Source: Phlyctochytrium arcticum
Lineage: Eukaryota; Chytridiomycota; Chytridiomycetes; Chytridiales; Chytridiaceae
Length of the DNA: 64,000 nt
Direction of reading: 5' to 3'
Assembly (NCBI GenBank): GCA_025602905.1
Contig: JAHLKI010000040.1
Span: 140,128-204,127 of the forward strand
The notes under the pieces are model-generated. The model was not told the origin of the DNA and searched no databases. It worked only from the letters and a program-made list of their open reading frames with translations. Position 1 is the first letter of the stretch, and the number at the start of each line of letters is the position of its first letter. Below are positions 11,737 to 24,215 of this stretch, one piece after another. The translations under genes and the position numbers were made by a program.

Positions 11737-13574
11737 ATGAGGTGCAAACTTACCTTCGTGCGGGCGGTATGCGCGACTACAGCTGCGATTTTCTGGCAAG
11801 CATCCGCTGGTAAAACTTCTTTAGTCTATTTGACACGCCGCGTATTGTACTAAACGTTCCACGCAGCTATGGCGGATGATATGCTAGTGGGCGTCTTTCC
11901 CAAAATTGGGGCCAAACTACCAGCAGAGCTTTCCGTGAAGCAAGCTGATGCATTGCTGTCCCATTTGGCGGCAATAGGTTCCGGAAACGTCCATGCTCTA
12001 CCTTCAACAGATGGCTTGACTGCCCAAGACCAACGCGAACTGGACTCCATTATACCTCAGGTGACTAGAAGTGAGATACCTCCCCACGTTAAACAAATCT
12101 GACATCTTGCAGGTTGTGCCCCATGCGTTGGATCAGACAACCGCCAGCTTGTGGATTACGGTGGAGAACTATGTGTCAGGTATTTTATGATCAGAACATT
12201 TTGACATCATTGCCCTAAACGAATGGATACAGAAAAGATCCCGGCTGCTGATCTGCTGACGACCATAGCTATTCGGCCGGATGAGCCCAGTGGCAGTATG
12301 GTGGACTTTGGTGCACAAAACGCGGATACGCTCGCCCGCAATGTGCCCAACAGCTGGCCGCTGGTGATTTCGTCAAGATTTGATATTTCATCGGCTGTAT
12401 CGGGCGTTCATGTCGCGATCAAGAATAAGGTTCAAACAGTACAACATTACTGATATTGTTTGATTGACACGTCTGAAGTAGAAGGTTGATTTGAGTATCC
12501 CAAAAGAAGCACCTGAGAATATCCGGGAGACCTTGCGAGAATCCGCCAAGACTGTATATGAATCCTTGCACGAACACGTTGCCGAGAAGTTCGGCCTGAA
12601 TGCAGCAGCGCTGCATCTAGACAATGAGGTATTTCAGACATCACTACATATTTTAGCTCAATTCTCATCTTTGAGTGATTTTTAGGCCTATACTTTACTA
12701 TTGGTAACTCAAGCAGTCTGCTCCAGCTCATACGTACCCTTACAATACGCGTGATTTTAGGCTGAAATTGACTACGTGACCAGCATTCTCGAGGCATTTC
12801 GTCTTCAATCCATCAAGAAACTAAATGCCACCCCACAGTTTCCTTCCAGTATATCAATCGACTTTTCGGGTCTAAAAAGCGTGAGAGAGTCATTTGGAAT
12901 TAATTCAGAGGAATATACGGTAGCTGTAGATCTACTTCAGCGAGCCATTTCTGAGGTAAGCTCCTTTTTCTTTGGAGCAATACGTATGCTAATGTTATGC
13001 AGATCATTCAAGCATTCACGGCTGCCCATGAGGGTAATTTGGCAGGGGCCGTTCTGGCTTTCAACGGGCAAAATTCGCGTTTGGACCGAAAGGGCGTTAT
13101 TTTATCTCGAAGTGCTGCCTGTCCTTCTCAGGCCGAATGTGTCACGTACGTTATGATTTTATGCACATCTCATGTCTGATAGCTAACCTCTTGGTTTTTT
13201 CCAGTTTGTCTGCCAATTGTTCCAATCATGGAACATGTGTCGATGGATCCAATAGTGGTTGTTTCTCGTGCAGCTGCGCCAAAGTTGCGCTCAATGATGA
13301 TGGCAGCCGGAAAATTGGGTTTAACTCGCCAGTACATTGGACGGGATCTGCTTGCCAATATCAGGATATTAGTGGCTCATTCCATCTTTTATTCTGGTCC
13401 AGCTTTGCGCTCATTGTGGTAATCATGTAAGTCCTCACGTGTGCGCTCCCTTTCCATAAGACACCCAATAATCTTCAAATTGCAAGATTTGTTATTGCGA
13501 TGATGGCTAGCATTGGTTCAGTTGATTCCTCTGGCGATGGGGCTGGATCAGGGATGCGTAGTAAAACTGACTGA
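11737..13574 (+). CDS. VPS3844-like vacuolar/endosomal sorting membrane protein
   Basis: Type I membrane protein with the fungal Vps3844 C-terminal domain, linked to vacuolar sorting. Exon 1 encodes a signal peptide (MRCKLTFVRAVCATTAAIFW then QASA) and is joined by an intron just before MADDMLVGVFPKIGAKLPAE. The lumenal part follows in several exons. The C-terminal domain has an EGF-like Cys cluster (NCSNHGTCVDG, CFSCSCAKV, SACQYQDISGSFHLLFWSSF), then a transmembrane helix (ALIVVIM through FVIAMMAS) and a short cytosolic tail ending in SKTD. Seven or so introns of 45-70 nt are needed. The family call rests on the Cys pattern plus the following helix; the lumenal part is poorly conserved. Confidence 0.8.
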
Positions 13575-13976
13575 TATCGGCAATCTTGTTAGTTGGAATT
13601 TCGAGTAATTTGGGTTATCCTAATACCAAGAACGAATGAAGGGAGATGATTTCCGTATCTCATATATCCCTTTCTTCCTACTTTGCGCAAGCGTCTGAAG
13701 TGACAGCTGTCACTTGCTGCAAGGTGGAATTGCTTACATGACTTGGCCACTGATATCTGTGACGTGTGGGGGCTCCAAAAATTTGTGGCGCGCAGATGAG
13801 ATTTTGTTGACTTTGATTCTCGTGCTCTGCGTAGTACTCGAATAGGTCGAGTGGCAGCCTGAATGTAAAAACCTACGTCCTTGTACATTGTACAGAAAGC
13901 ATTGTACAGAAAGCACAAAATATCACCAAACTGCGGCGAAGAGAAGGACTTTGGTTGAGAACTCTGCTGCAACAGA

Positions 13977-16123
13977 ATGGTTGACCCAGAGGCATTTGTA
14001 GCCATAGGTAGAGGCCTCGCCTCGAAGCAAGAGACAACTTCGACGACGAATGGCCATACCGAGGTGTCTGTGGCCACAGCAGCTCCGTCTGAAATCACTT
14101 CAACCGCATCGGTAACAACACAGACCCGAGCTTCACAAGTAAATGCGGTGGGAATGGACCCGGGATCGACCCACCACAATGGACAACCAAGGCTGGACCA
14201 GAAGGGCTCAAACTGGTTAGGCCTCTCACCAGTTGGGGGTTCTTCTGGAGAAGATGCTACCATTTCCACAGCAATACCGTCGCTTACAAGTCGTCAAAGC
14301 CTCACAGTGGACCCGCAAATAACGCCAATGGCTGATCATGATCCAGAAATCGATGACGAGCGAGTACACATCTTTCCAAATCCACACTATGGGGTACAGA
14401 GCAACGTAGCAACAAAGGCTGCCGATTTCAGAATTCCCGATTATGTTAGAATGATTTTGACAGCGCAAGTGTATGATGTTGCCATCGAATCTCCACTCCA
14501 AAGAGCCACAAATCTGTCGACAAGGGTAAACAATAACATCCTACTAAAGAGAGAGGACTTGCAACCTGTCTTTTCCTTCAAGTTACGTGGAGCATACAAC
14601 CGCATGCGACAACTTACCGCGGATGAACGACAGAAAGGCGTAATCGCGTGCTCTGCCGGTAACCACGCCCAAGGAGTTGCATTAGCCGCCCAAAGAATGC
14701 AGATCAAGGCTACCATTGTGATGCCTACCGTTACCCCGCCTATCAAATGGCGCAACGTGAAGCGCTTAGGTGCAGATGTTGTGTTATTTGGAAATGACTT
14801 TGATGAGGCAAAGTCGGAATGTGCACGTTTAGCGGAGGTAATTTTGGCCGGCATCTTTGAACACCTACTTGAAGCTTAATCGGTCATTCAGGAACTTGGG
14901 TACATAAACATTCCACCATATGATGACCCGTACGTCATTGCTGGGCAAGGAACTGTGGGAATTGAAATAATGCGTCAAAGCGATCGGCCAATCGATGCGA
15001 TTTTCGTTTGCATAGGCGGAGGCGGTCTTGCAGCCGGCGTAGCATCCTACGTAAAGCGAATCTTCCCCGGAGTAAAGGTCATAGGGGTCGAGACGCATGA
15101 TGCGGCAGCTATGACGCGGTCTCTACGGGCAGGCCATCGCGTGGCGCTTTCCCAAGTAGGCCTCTTTGCCGATGGTGCGGCTGTACGTGTGGTGGGCGAA
15201 GAGACCTTTCGAATTTGCAAAGAGCTTCTCGATGAAACTGTGCTGGTATCGACTGATGAGATCTGCGCCGCGATTAAAGACGTCTTTGAGGATACGCGCA
15301 GCATTGTCGAGCCAGCTGGCGCTCTTGGTCTTGCGGGTGCCAAAAAGTACATTCAAGAAACTGGGTGCAAGGACAAAACTTTTGTCGCCATCGCGAGTGG
15401 AGCCAATATGAACTTTGATCGACTCAAGTTTGTGGCCGAACGAGCAGAGTTGGGAGAGAACCGTGAGGTCCTAATTACTGTTATTATACCCGAAAAGCCC
15501 GGCAGGTGATTGTTTATTTCAGAGCTGATTGTGTCTCATTGGTTACTGAAATCCAGCATTCCCACAGCTTTATGGAGCTTTATAGGACTATCTCACCTCG
15601 AGCAGTTTCGGAGTTCTCATACCGCTATGGAGAACCAGAGGAAGCTCATATTTTCATGTCCTTCATGGTCAACGATCGGGAGACTGAGATGGCGGACATC
15701 TTTCAGCAGCTTCAGGGCAAAGGTATGAGGGTAATGGATGCTAGCAGAGACGAGGTTGCGAAAGCGCACGCCCGGTACCTTGTCGGTGGTCGGAAGGACG
15801 TGCCACACGAAAGGCTATTCCGCTTTTCATTCCCGGAACGTCCTGGTGCGCTTTCCCATTTCCTGTCCTCATTACGACATCCGTCGTGGAACGGTAAGTA
15901 TCTAGCTCACACATGGTGTTATCATCAAAGGAAATGCTTAAGTGTGTCGTCTCTAGTGTCTCTCTTTCACTATAGGAACTACGGAGGGGATGTTTCCAAG
16001 GTACTGGCGGGTATCCAGGTTCCTCCGGATACGACCCAAGATTTTGAAGTATTCCTCACGGAGCTGAAGTTTCCCTTCGTGGAGGAAACAAATAATCCAG
16101 TTTACCAGCAGTTCTTACGCTAG
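13977..16123 (+). CDS. ILV1: Threonine dehydratase (threonine ammonia-lyase), isoleucine biosynthesis
   Basis: PLP enzyme converting L-threonine to 2-oxobutanoate and ammonia (EC 4.3.1.19), the committed isoleucine step. The PLP lysine lies in [15 protein letters not shown] (about residue 202), the substrate loop is SAGNHAQG, and the cofactor phosphate loop is the tetraglycine [10 protein letters not shown]. Two C-terminal ACT-like regulatory domains follow ([20 protein letters not shown], and [18 protein letters not shown]). This makes it the isoleucine-regulated biosynthetic type, not the short catabolic one. Introns are inferred at about 14838-14890, 15506-15569 and 15895-15955; the last restores [20 protein letters not shown]. 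The first 125 residues are Ser/Thr-rich and not clearly a mitochondrial presequence, which is odd for ILV1. Confidence 0.95.
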
Positions 16124-16619
16124 GTGCTAGAGGTGCTATACACCCTTTGAATCCTCTGCCCATTCCACTCTATTTATGACCTGTTTCAATCTGAATTCCA
16201 TGGGTACATGTAAATATGCTAATGGTCAAGACCGATACCATACCGGTTGACAGCAGGTGGAGTGGCAGTCCACTTCACTCGTGTCCACATTAAATACTCC
16301 GGGAGGTGCGATAGTTTTCGATGAAGCATTCGCAGGAACATGATTTTATGATTGAGCTGCGAGCCCGTGTCGGAATTCTCACAGTGGGTCCCGATCGTGA
16401 ATCCAACTTGGTTGAAACTTGACTGAGTTGGCCAGACGTTTGAGAGCAGCAGGAACCCTGCCATGCCAGCATACGCATACATACGTACTTGCAAACCACA
16501 CTTATGTATATATGCGGATGCTGCAACCGGGGTTGGGAACCTGGGGTGTGCCAGTCGCGCACGCGTTGCCAGCGTTTCGCACAACATTGACAAACTGGTT
16601 GCATAAATATCTCCGTGAG
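16124..16619. other. Intergenic region ILV1-NDUFA9
   Basis: No convincing gene in this 496 bp. It holds the ILV1 3' flank and a purine-pyrimidine alternating stretch with a TATATA element near 16505-16512, about 110 bp before the upstream NDUFA9 ATG, which may be its promoter. Confidence 0.4.
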
Positions 16620-17983
16620 ATGAGGCACGCAGCGCTCCTTATTTCGGGCCCTTTGAAGTGTGCCTTTCTTAAGACGAAGCTCTTCCATCGGACCTTTGTG
16701 GCGGCAAGCATAATGTCGAAGGACAAGGTCATTATAGTTGGTGGAGCGGGGTAAGTGATCGCACCGTCCTGCCCCTCTTTCCTCGCCAGCAACTTGACGA
16801 CACTTGCAGTTTTATTGGTCCATATATTGCACGAGCAGTTGCACGCAAGTCGCCTTCATCATCTGTCCAGCTTGCTTCTCGTAGTGTCCGTGAAAACACC
16901 GAACTTGGTAGCGAACTGGGAAATCAACTTTTGCCGTCTGTTTACGCTGATGTCACGGAACCCGAGAGTTTATCGGCAGCCTTCGAGGGCGCTACTGCCG
17001 TTGTAAATGCGGTCGGGATCATGCACGAACAACCTCCTCGATACACTTTCCAAAAAGTTCAAAGTGATGGAGCCAGAAATCTCGCCAATGCAGCAAGAGC
17101 TGCTGGTGCACGCTTAGTTCACATTAGTGCGATAGGTGCTGATCCAGATTCCAACATCCCTTATGCGAAAACCAAGGGTGTGTAGGCATTTACAACATTG
17201 ATTTACTTGCCGTACTCATACGCATGATCAGGTCTTGGTGAGAAATGGATCCGAGAGGTGGACCCTGATGCTACCATCATTCGACCCAGTTTGGTTTTTG
17301 GAAAAGAAGATGATTTTTTCAATGTAATGCAAAGTTGAAATCCTCATGCTGATGCTTGCTAATGCACAGCTGAATTGCTTTCAGCGCTTTGCCAAGCTAG
17401 CCAAGATACTACCATTCATTCCAGTATTTGGAGGGGGGCATACGAAGTTTCAACCTGGTAAGCAGAAAGATCGCTCACCAAATTGGCACCTAGGACATTA
17501 TTTGATTTGTTCCGGATGCCAGTGTACGTGGAAGACCTCGCGAACGCAGTTAGTGAGTGCGTTGTCAACGGAAAGGGAAAAGGCAAAATTGTCGAAGCAG
17601 GAGGGCCTAAAGGCAAGCGACTGCTGACCTTTCATCAGGGTATTTGTGCTCAACTTTCGCGCAGTCTACGAATATGCAGATTTGATGCGACTTATGCTCG
17701 AACAAAGCAATACATGGCGACCAGTATTGTCAGTCCCATGGGTATATCTTGCATGCGCATTTTTTTTGCGCAGACACATCGCTGAACTCTGTCTGACTAG
17801 TTTGTTGGCACTCTTCAAGGATTCGTGCTGGAAAAGTTGCCCGTGAATTTGTTTACTATCACGCGCGATCAAGTTACTTTGCTCAAATCGGACAATATTG
17901 TGACGAACGACCAGCTCACATTAAAAGATTTGGGAGTATCAACCACACCAGCCGATCGCGTATTGCACACATACCTGCGTAAG
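16620..17983 (+). CDS. NDUFA9: NDUFA9-like complex I subunit; N-terminal module of a predicted NDUFA9-PanC fusion
   Basis: Atypical short-chain dehydrogenase subunit of respiratory complex I (39/40 kDa). The Rossmann motif is VIIVGGAGFIGPYIARAVAR. Also present are AAFEGATAVVNAVGIMHEQP, NIPYAKTKGLGEKWIREV, ATIIRPSLVFGKEDDFFNRF, PVYVEDLANAVSECV, and a C-terminal NLFTITRDQVTLLKSDNIV. The usual start would be ATG 16713; the in-frame ATG at 16620 adds a basic, Ser/Leu-rich leader (KCAFLKTKLFHRTFVAASIM) that looks like a mitochondrial presequence, so I prefer it. About six introns, including one of only 25 nt (17640-17664). No stop follows LRK: a GT at 17984 and AG at 18047 splice it in frame to the PanC module. 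Read unspliced, the frame runs to 18256 with a tail unlike the family. Confidence 0.85.
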
Positions 17984-18047
17984 GTACAGTTTAGGAAGCC
18001 GGGTAAGGAGCCTGATTGGGAATCATTGGGACTAATAGCTTCAATAG

Positions 18048-19004
18048 GATCGCAGCACCCTCCGGAATCAACAGTCGAAGAGATCTTATTCTACAACTGC
18101 ATCCCGCAAGCCCATAATTGTGGAAACCATTCAAGACTACCGCAACTTACGGCGGGAGTGGCAGCGCAACGAGTATGTAGTGGGATTCGTTCCCACGATG
18201 GGCGCCCTCCACGAAGGCCACGTGAGTCTGGCGCAAATCGCGCGCAAGAGCTGTGACAAAGTCGTCGCTAGTATCTTCGTCAATCCTGCCCAATTTGCTC
18301 CTACGGAGGATCTCAGTAAGTACCCTCGCACTTGGGATAGCGATGTCGGGAAGCTAGCAGACGCTGGAGTCGATGCCATCTTTTATCCAAGCGTCAAGGA
18401 GATGTACCCTTCCGGAATAGTACTGGACGTCAAAGATCAACAAGGAACGTTTGTGGAGGTGAAAGGAAAGTCCCATCAGATGGAAGGATCTATCCGTCCG
18501 CACTTTTTCAGGGGAGTTGCCACCATCGTTGCCAAGCTCTTCAACATCACTCAACCTACCAAGGCTTTTTTTGGCCAAAAAGATGCGCAGCAATGCGCGG
18601 TAATTCGGAGCATGATCCGAGATTTGTTCATTCCGACCGAGCTTGTTGTGTGTGCGACCGTGCGAGAAACCGATGGACTTGCCATGAGTAGTCGCAACCG
18701 ATATCTCTCTCCGGAGGAACGCTTAAAAGCTCCGATTCTGTATCAAGGAATGAGTGCTGCCCAGGCTGCGTATGAGCAGCAGGGCGTTGTAAACCGATCA
18801 GACCTGGTCAAGATTGCTTCTGATATCATCAAAGGTCAGGATGGTGTTCTGGAGTATCTATCCGTTGCCGATCCCTTCACCTTAGAAGAATTGGAGACAA
18901 TTGGACAGGATGGTGCCATTTTTTCAGGTGCTATAAAAGTTGGCAGCACCCGCATAATTGACAACGTCTTATTGGGTATTTCTACCGAGAGATGGGCGCA
19001 GTAA
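18048..19004 (+). CDS. panC: Pantothenate synthetase (pantoate-beta-alanine ligase), C-terminal module of the predicted fusion
   Basis: Joins pantoate and beta-alanine with ATP to make pantothenate (EC 6.3.2.1), a CoA precursor. The complete catalytic domain is visible: FVPTMGALHEGHVSLAQIAR (the ATP-binding HxGH is HEGH), SIFVNPAQFAPTEDLSKYPR, RPHFFRGVATIVAKLFNI, AFFGQKDAQQCAVI and GLAMSSRNRYLSPEER. There is no in-frame ATG between the intron end at 18047 and the Met inside PTMG, which sits in the active-site loop. The segment before it (LRNQQSKRSYSTTASRKP) resembles a mitochondrial presequence with an R-x-Y/S cleavage context. So the enzyme is either made as part of the NDUFA9 polypeptide or uses a non-AUG or remote start. 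Stop TAA 19002-19004. Confidence 0.93.
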   Translation, partial: DRSTLRNQQSKRSYSTTASRKPIIVETIQDYRNLRREWQRNEYVVGFVPTMGALHEGHVSLAQIARKSCDKVVASIFVNPAQFAPTEDLSKYPRTWDSDVGKLADAGVDAIFYPSVKEMYPSGIVLDVKDQQGTFVEVKGKSHQMEGSIRPHFFRGVATIVAKLFNITQPTKAFFGQKDAQQCAVIRSMIRDLFIPTELVVCATVRETDGLAMSSRNRYLSPEERLKAPILYQGMSAAQAAYEQQGVVNRSDLVKIASDIIKGQDGVLEYLSVADPFTLEELETIGQDGAIFSGAIKVGSTRIIDNVLLGISTERWAQ

Positions 19005-19250
19005 CTGTCTCCCAGCTACAGCTCCAGTTATGCGAGAAAATGATTCTGTTACGCGTGGGAAAAAACTCCAAAATAATTCACAGTGCTCAAGATTAATAAT
19101 ACATATGATATCAACAGATTTTCACGAAGAGTCAAGCATCTTCAGAATATCTTTTATAATTCAGACATGTAAGGATGTGAGGGTCTAGCAAGCATAGCTG
19201 AGAATTTCCAAAATTAATACATGTCTAATATAAACAACTCATGAGAATGC

Positions 19251-20120
<870 letters not shown>

Positions 20121-20422
20121 TTTTGTGTCGCTTCTGTTGGCAAAGCACTAAGAGTAGGTCTGAATAGGTCCAGCTGAAAGGTACTTTGCAAATTGTGGGG
20201 CCAGTCGGCAACCGAAACTTCTCACAGGGGTGTTTCTCGGACATCACATGACCTGGCCGGCGATTGGAATGTCACCCAGTGTCACCGCGAATGTCTTGAC
20301 TATCTCCGGGTCTACCACTCTACCTCTGAAATGCTCGGCATCAAAGCGCTGCATCTCTGAGAGGATTGTTTCGGGGTATATATATACTGTAACTTGGACA
20401 CTGAACCAGTTATTGCACGCGC
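20121..20422. promoter_or_regulatory. Divergent promoter region UBE2E/VPS8 with TATA box
   Basis: The interval is 302 bp between opposite starts. A clear TATATATATA run lies at about 20377-20387, 36-46 bp before the VPS8 ATG, oriented for either strand. The interval is too short to hide a missing N-terminal VPS8 propeller. Confidence 0.5.
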
Positions 20423-23400
20423 ATGAATAGGCTTTGGGAGGGGCATACCCCGTCCCTCCGTGAACTCCGCATGGCAGATCTGGGGAGCCTAGAAGAAACG
20501 AGCGATATCGCGCAAGAACCAAGAAGACCGGGAACCTCATATGCAGAGTCAGGCTCTTCGGAGGGCGTAGGAATGCCTACCTCGAATCCAGTCGTGGAGA
20601 ATCATACAGCAGCGTCGACTGGATGGCGACCCTTTGGCTTTGACATACGCGTTCCTCGATGGGGCCGTCGCACGACCGGATCAAGTCTCAGTAGAGCCAC
20701 CAGCGAGGATCGTTTATCAGTCAATAGTTCTGCTACATCTAGTAGCGATGTGTGGAGCGGCGGTGCAAACGTTAGGGCCCAAGAAAAGCGGCTTGCCCTT
20801 GCGCGCTACGAATTGGAGAGGTTTGAGTCGATAGATAACTGTGTTCGAACCATCAAGCTACGAGGCGAAGGTGACGAAGAGTCAGCTTTTCGCCAGGTTA
20901 TCATATCTGCTTTCGATACGTGTCTTACATTTGACCGCGCCGAAATGTTGTTCAACGAAATCTATGACCAATTTTGCCATCTTGGAAGGGAAGGATTGTT
21001 TTTCGAGACATTGGAATCCTACATTTTAGACGAACGAATCACCACATTCAGCAATCCTGTCATCATTCAAGACTTTATGACATTCTACGAGAAGCAATCG
21101 TACTTGGATCGGCTTGAGCAAGTAATTTTACACCTGGATCCTTCTGGAATAGACGTACACAGGACGGTTGGAATCTGCATCAAGTATGGACTTTACAGTG
21201 CGCTCTTTTATGTATATAATGGAGTCGGCGATTATGTGACCCCAATCGTGGAACTTTTGCGATTGATGGAAGCGCATGATTCCTCCAACAGCCAACCTGA
21301 ATCAGATGCGGCCTCGAACCTTGCTCGCGTCCTCCCGGCTCCATTGGAACATTCATTCGAGGACGCCGTCTACATTTTATTTGTGTATTTATCCTATGTC
21401 TTAAGCGGCAAAGCCTTTCCAGTTGGTACGCTCACCACCAGCGAGGCTATTCGGGCAAAAGAGGATGTGTACAGTTTTCTTTTTTCGCCGCGACACGCAA
21501 CCTGGCCCCCTGGTCAAAAGATTCAAAAAATAGGAGCGGAGCCGTACCCGTACATCAAACTTTTGTTCGATTATGACCATCGCGAGTTCTTGAAAGCCAC
21601 AAGTGCCGTATTGGCAGATGAGCGATTGGAATTGCGACGGGCGAAAATCCAGCATAACGTCTTCACTGCAGACAATCTTAACCAGGACATGCATTCAACT
21701 TTCGGAAATGAGATCAGTCGACAGTTCATTCTGGATACGCTCCTCAGTGCAATTGGGGACGGTGATGTACAAAATTCTGACTTGCTAGCCAACGGCGGAC
21801 AAGAACCTGCTACAATACTGGCGTCAAGCTACGATTTTTACATCTTCGTGGCCAACGCAATAGCGAAATACCACGAAAGCTTGCACATAGAAGCGGACAT
21901 CGCGGCCTTTGTCATGCTCAGGCTTGTTATGTGCCAGAATCCCATGAACATCGCTGAACGGGAAAACGGTGTTTTGGCGATTTTCCTCATCGGTATAGAC
22001 CCTGCTACAACTCCAGAGAGGCTGCAGCTGCTATTGCAGCTTCTGGAAGTGGGAGGTATGTGGCAAGCGTATGAATATTTGGCTCGACAGCACCGCCGCC
22101 CGGATTTAGTGTTTCTTTCATATCTGAACGATCCGACTCGGTCAAATGAAGCCGCTGCTATTGCGGGACAACTTCTCAAAAGTCGAGAGTATGACGACGT
22201 GCAACGAGAGCAAGTTTCGGACAGCGTTCTACGAAGCGTCCCCTTGCTTATTCGTGCAAATGAGCTTAGTGCTACTCTGCTTGTGGCACAATACTTTTCA
22301 GGCTCTTTCAGTAGTATTCTTGACGGATTGCAGGAAAATACGGAGGACTACATGGCTTTCCTACGGGGAATGCTGGATCCGGAATATGCCTTGGCTCGTC
22401 GAGGAGCGGATGAACAAAGTTTTGTGGCTCTGCGTAAAGACCGGCAGAGACGAGCTGAAGCTATTACCAAGCTGCATCTGAAAGCTACTCACTTCGAAAC
22501 TTATATACGGTTACTGTGCATACATAACCCGTCAGAGGTGAAACGATTTCTGAGTTACTTAGCCGTGGAATACAGCGAATACCCGTACTCTTTTGGAAAC
22601 GTCCTACGGATATGCAAGGAGAATAATGTTACGGAGGGAGTTGTGTGGATTTTGGAGAAAAGCGGCGATCTGGAGGGCGCAGTCTCTCATGTCATGGAAG
22701 CGGTGCCGCATCTCGTTGCTCAATGCATCACATCAGCAGATAACAGTAATGGCATGTCTGTGGAAAGTAAATCGCTTGAATTGCTACGTAATCGAATGGA
22801 TATGGGCACTGCCATCTGTTCGCGTGTTTCAGATAAGCTTCCCAAATCCGAACGTGAAGAGCTTTGGTTTCATCTTCTGGATTTTGTCCTGGAAGCACAA
22901 CGCGGCTTCTTACCATCATCACCAACAACATCAAATGGAATGGGCCAGAATTTGCAGCCCAACCCCGCGATCGACCTCATTAGCGACCTACTGCGAAACG
23001 GTACTCGAACAATGTTATTTGCCATGGTGGGTCACGTCACACTCCCGGCGATACTGGCACGAATTGCGCAAGCTAAGCGTAAAAGTACTATCGGTGAGCA
23101 TCGAGACATCATATTCTCCATGTTGGATTCCTATGGTTACGAGCGAGAATTGCTGCAAGCGACAAGTCGCATTCTCAATACAGATGTCCATGGGGCTCAC
23201 GAAAAGGATATTTCTGTCAGGAAGCGCGCTTTACGACCTAATGCTGGCCAGTGTGGAGTTTGTCGACGCATCCTACATGTTCGAGCGATGAGTGAGCAGC
23301 AGAAACTGGGCAAGGTTGTGATAACAAGTTGTCGGCATGCGTATCATGCCAGCTGCTTGCAAAGTAGTATGGAACAAATCGCCGAAGCCGAAGGTCGAGA

Positions 23401-24034
23401 TGTCAGGCAAGTTGGGAGAGCGGATTTGGGTGAGGGATGGTGCGTTGTTTGTTCCAAGGGTAAAAGCGTGGCGACAAAAGCAGTAACGGGGCTTTCAAAC
23501 GGTATAAGAGCGAACAATTTGAGTCATTCCGAAAAGCAAAACGAGGTGCATAACGCGCTGAATAAGCCAATCCTGGTGCGAAATACGTCTGTCCCTGATC
23601 CAGCACCAGGATCTACGTTACAGGCAACAAGCGCTGGACCATCGTTGGTGGGTGGCATCAGGCATGTGTATTGCAAATAAAATGAGCTAAAGCGTTTATC
23701 TTAGCACAAAATTTTGAAGCTCCTAGACCCACATCCTCCAAATACACGGCCTGATGCCGAAGATGACGACGTTATCGATCTGGGAGACTTCACAGCATCG
23801 CACCAGATGCCGTTCATGCACCAAGAGCCCCAGGCTGTTGCTACGGCTCATCATGGGTGTCTACTACCATTTTCCAATAAAATGTCAAGCATTCCTTCCA
23901 TCGGAGGACGCTCTATACCTTGTGGCATAATATTGAGCCCCTACCAGTACGCTTTGGTCCTAGAGCCCCCTCGCCCAAAGCCCCTCTCTGAGAATGAGCT
24001 GCCAACTTCCCCCGATTCCTATTATACCGATTGA
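20423..24034 (+). CDS. VPS8: VPS8, CORVET subunit, lacking the N-terminal beta-propeller
   Basis: CORVET tethers Rab5-positive endosomes. This protein has the VPS8 middle region (EDVYSFLFSPRHATWPPGQK, PYPYIKLLFDYDHREFLKAT, ISRQFILDTLLSAIGDG) and alpha-solenoid (LLQLLEVGGMWQAYEYLARQ). It ends with a RING-H2-like domain from about residue 944 (CGVCRRILHV, SCRHAYHASCLQ, GWCVVCSKGK). The first 125 residues are low-complexity, and the WD40 propeller expected before the solenoid is absent. The frame upstream of 20423 has a stop. The first exon ends with TAA at 23678-23680. A 39-nt GT-AG intron (23666-23704) would instead join it in frame to 110 open codons with acidic DDDVIDLGDF, ending TGA 24034. 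I chose that model; the shorter end at 23680 is the alternative. Confidence 0.85.
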
Positions 24035-24215
24035 ACATCTGCCGCAATTTTGGATAATTCATATGTAAATACAAAATCTGAATCTCGTACATCCATCATC
24101 TCCAACCATCCTCATAAACAGAGCCTCGGTGGGGTATATGTCCAACTGAGATGCTCCTCATACCAGGGTTGCCTCTAATTGCGATGCATTTTTTTGAAGT
24201 GTAATGGTCCAGTGA

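Noticed and set aside
17825..18256. Unspliced extension of NDUFA9 to 18256 as its true C-terminus
   Set aside because: The tail resembles no NDUFA9 end and overlaps more than 130 bp of PanC coding sequence in another frame; the spliced join is in phase and simpler.
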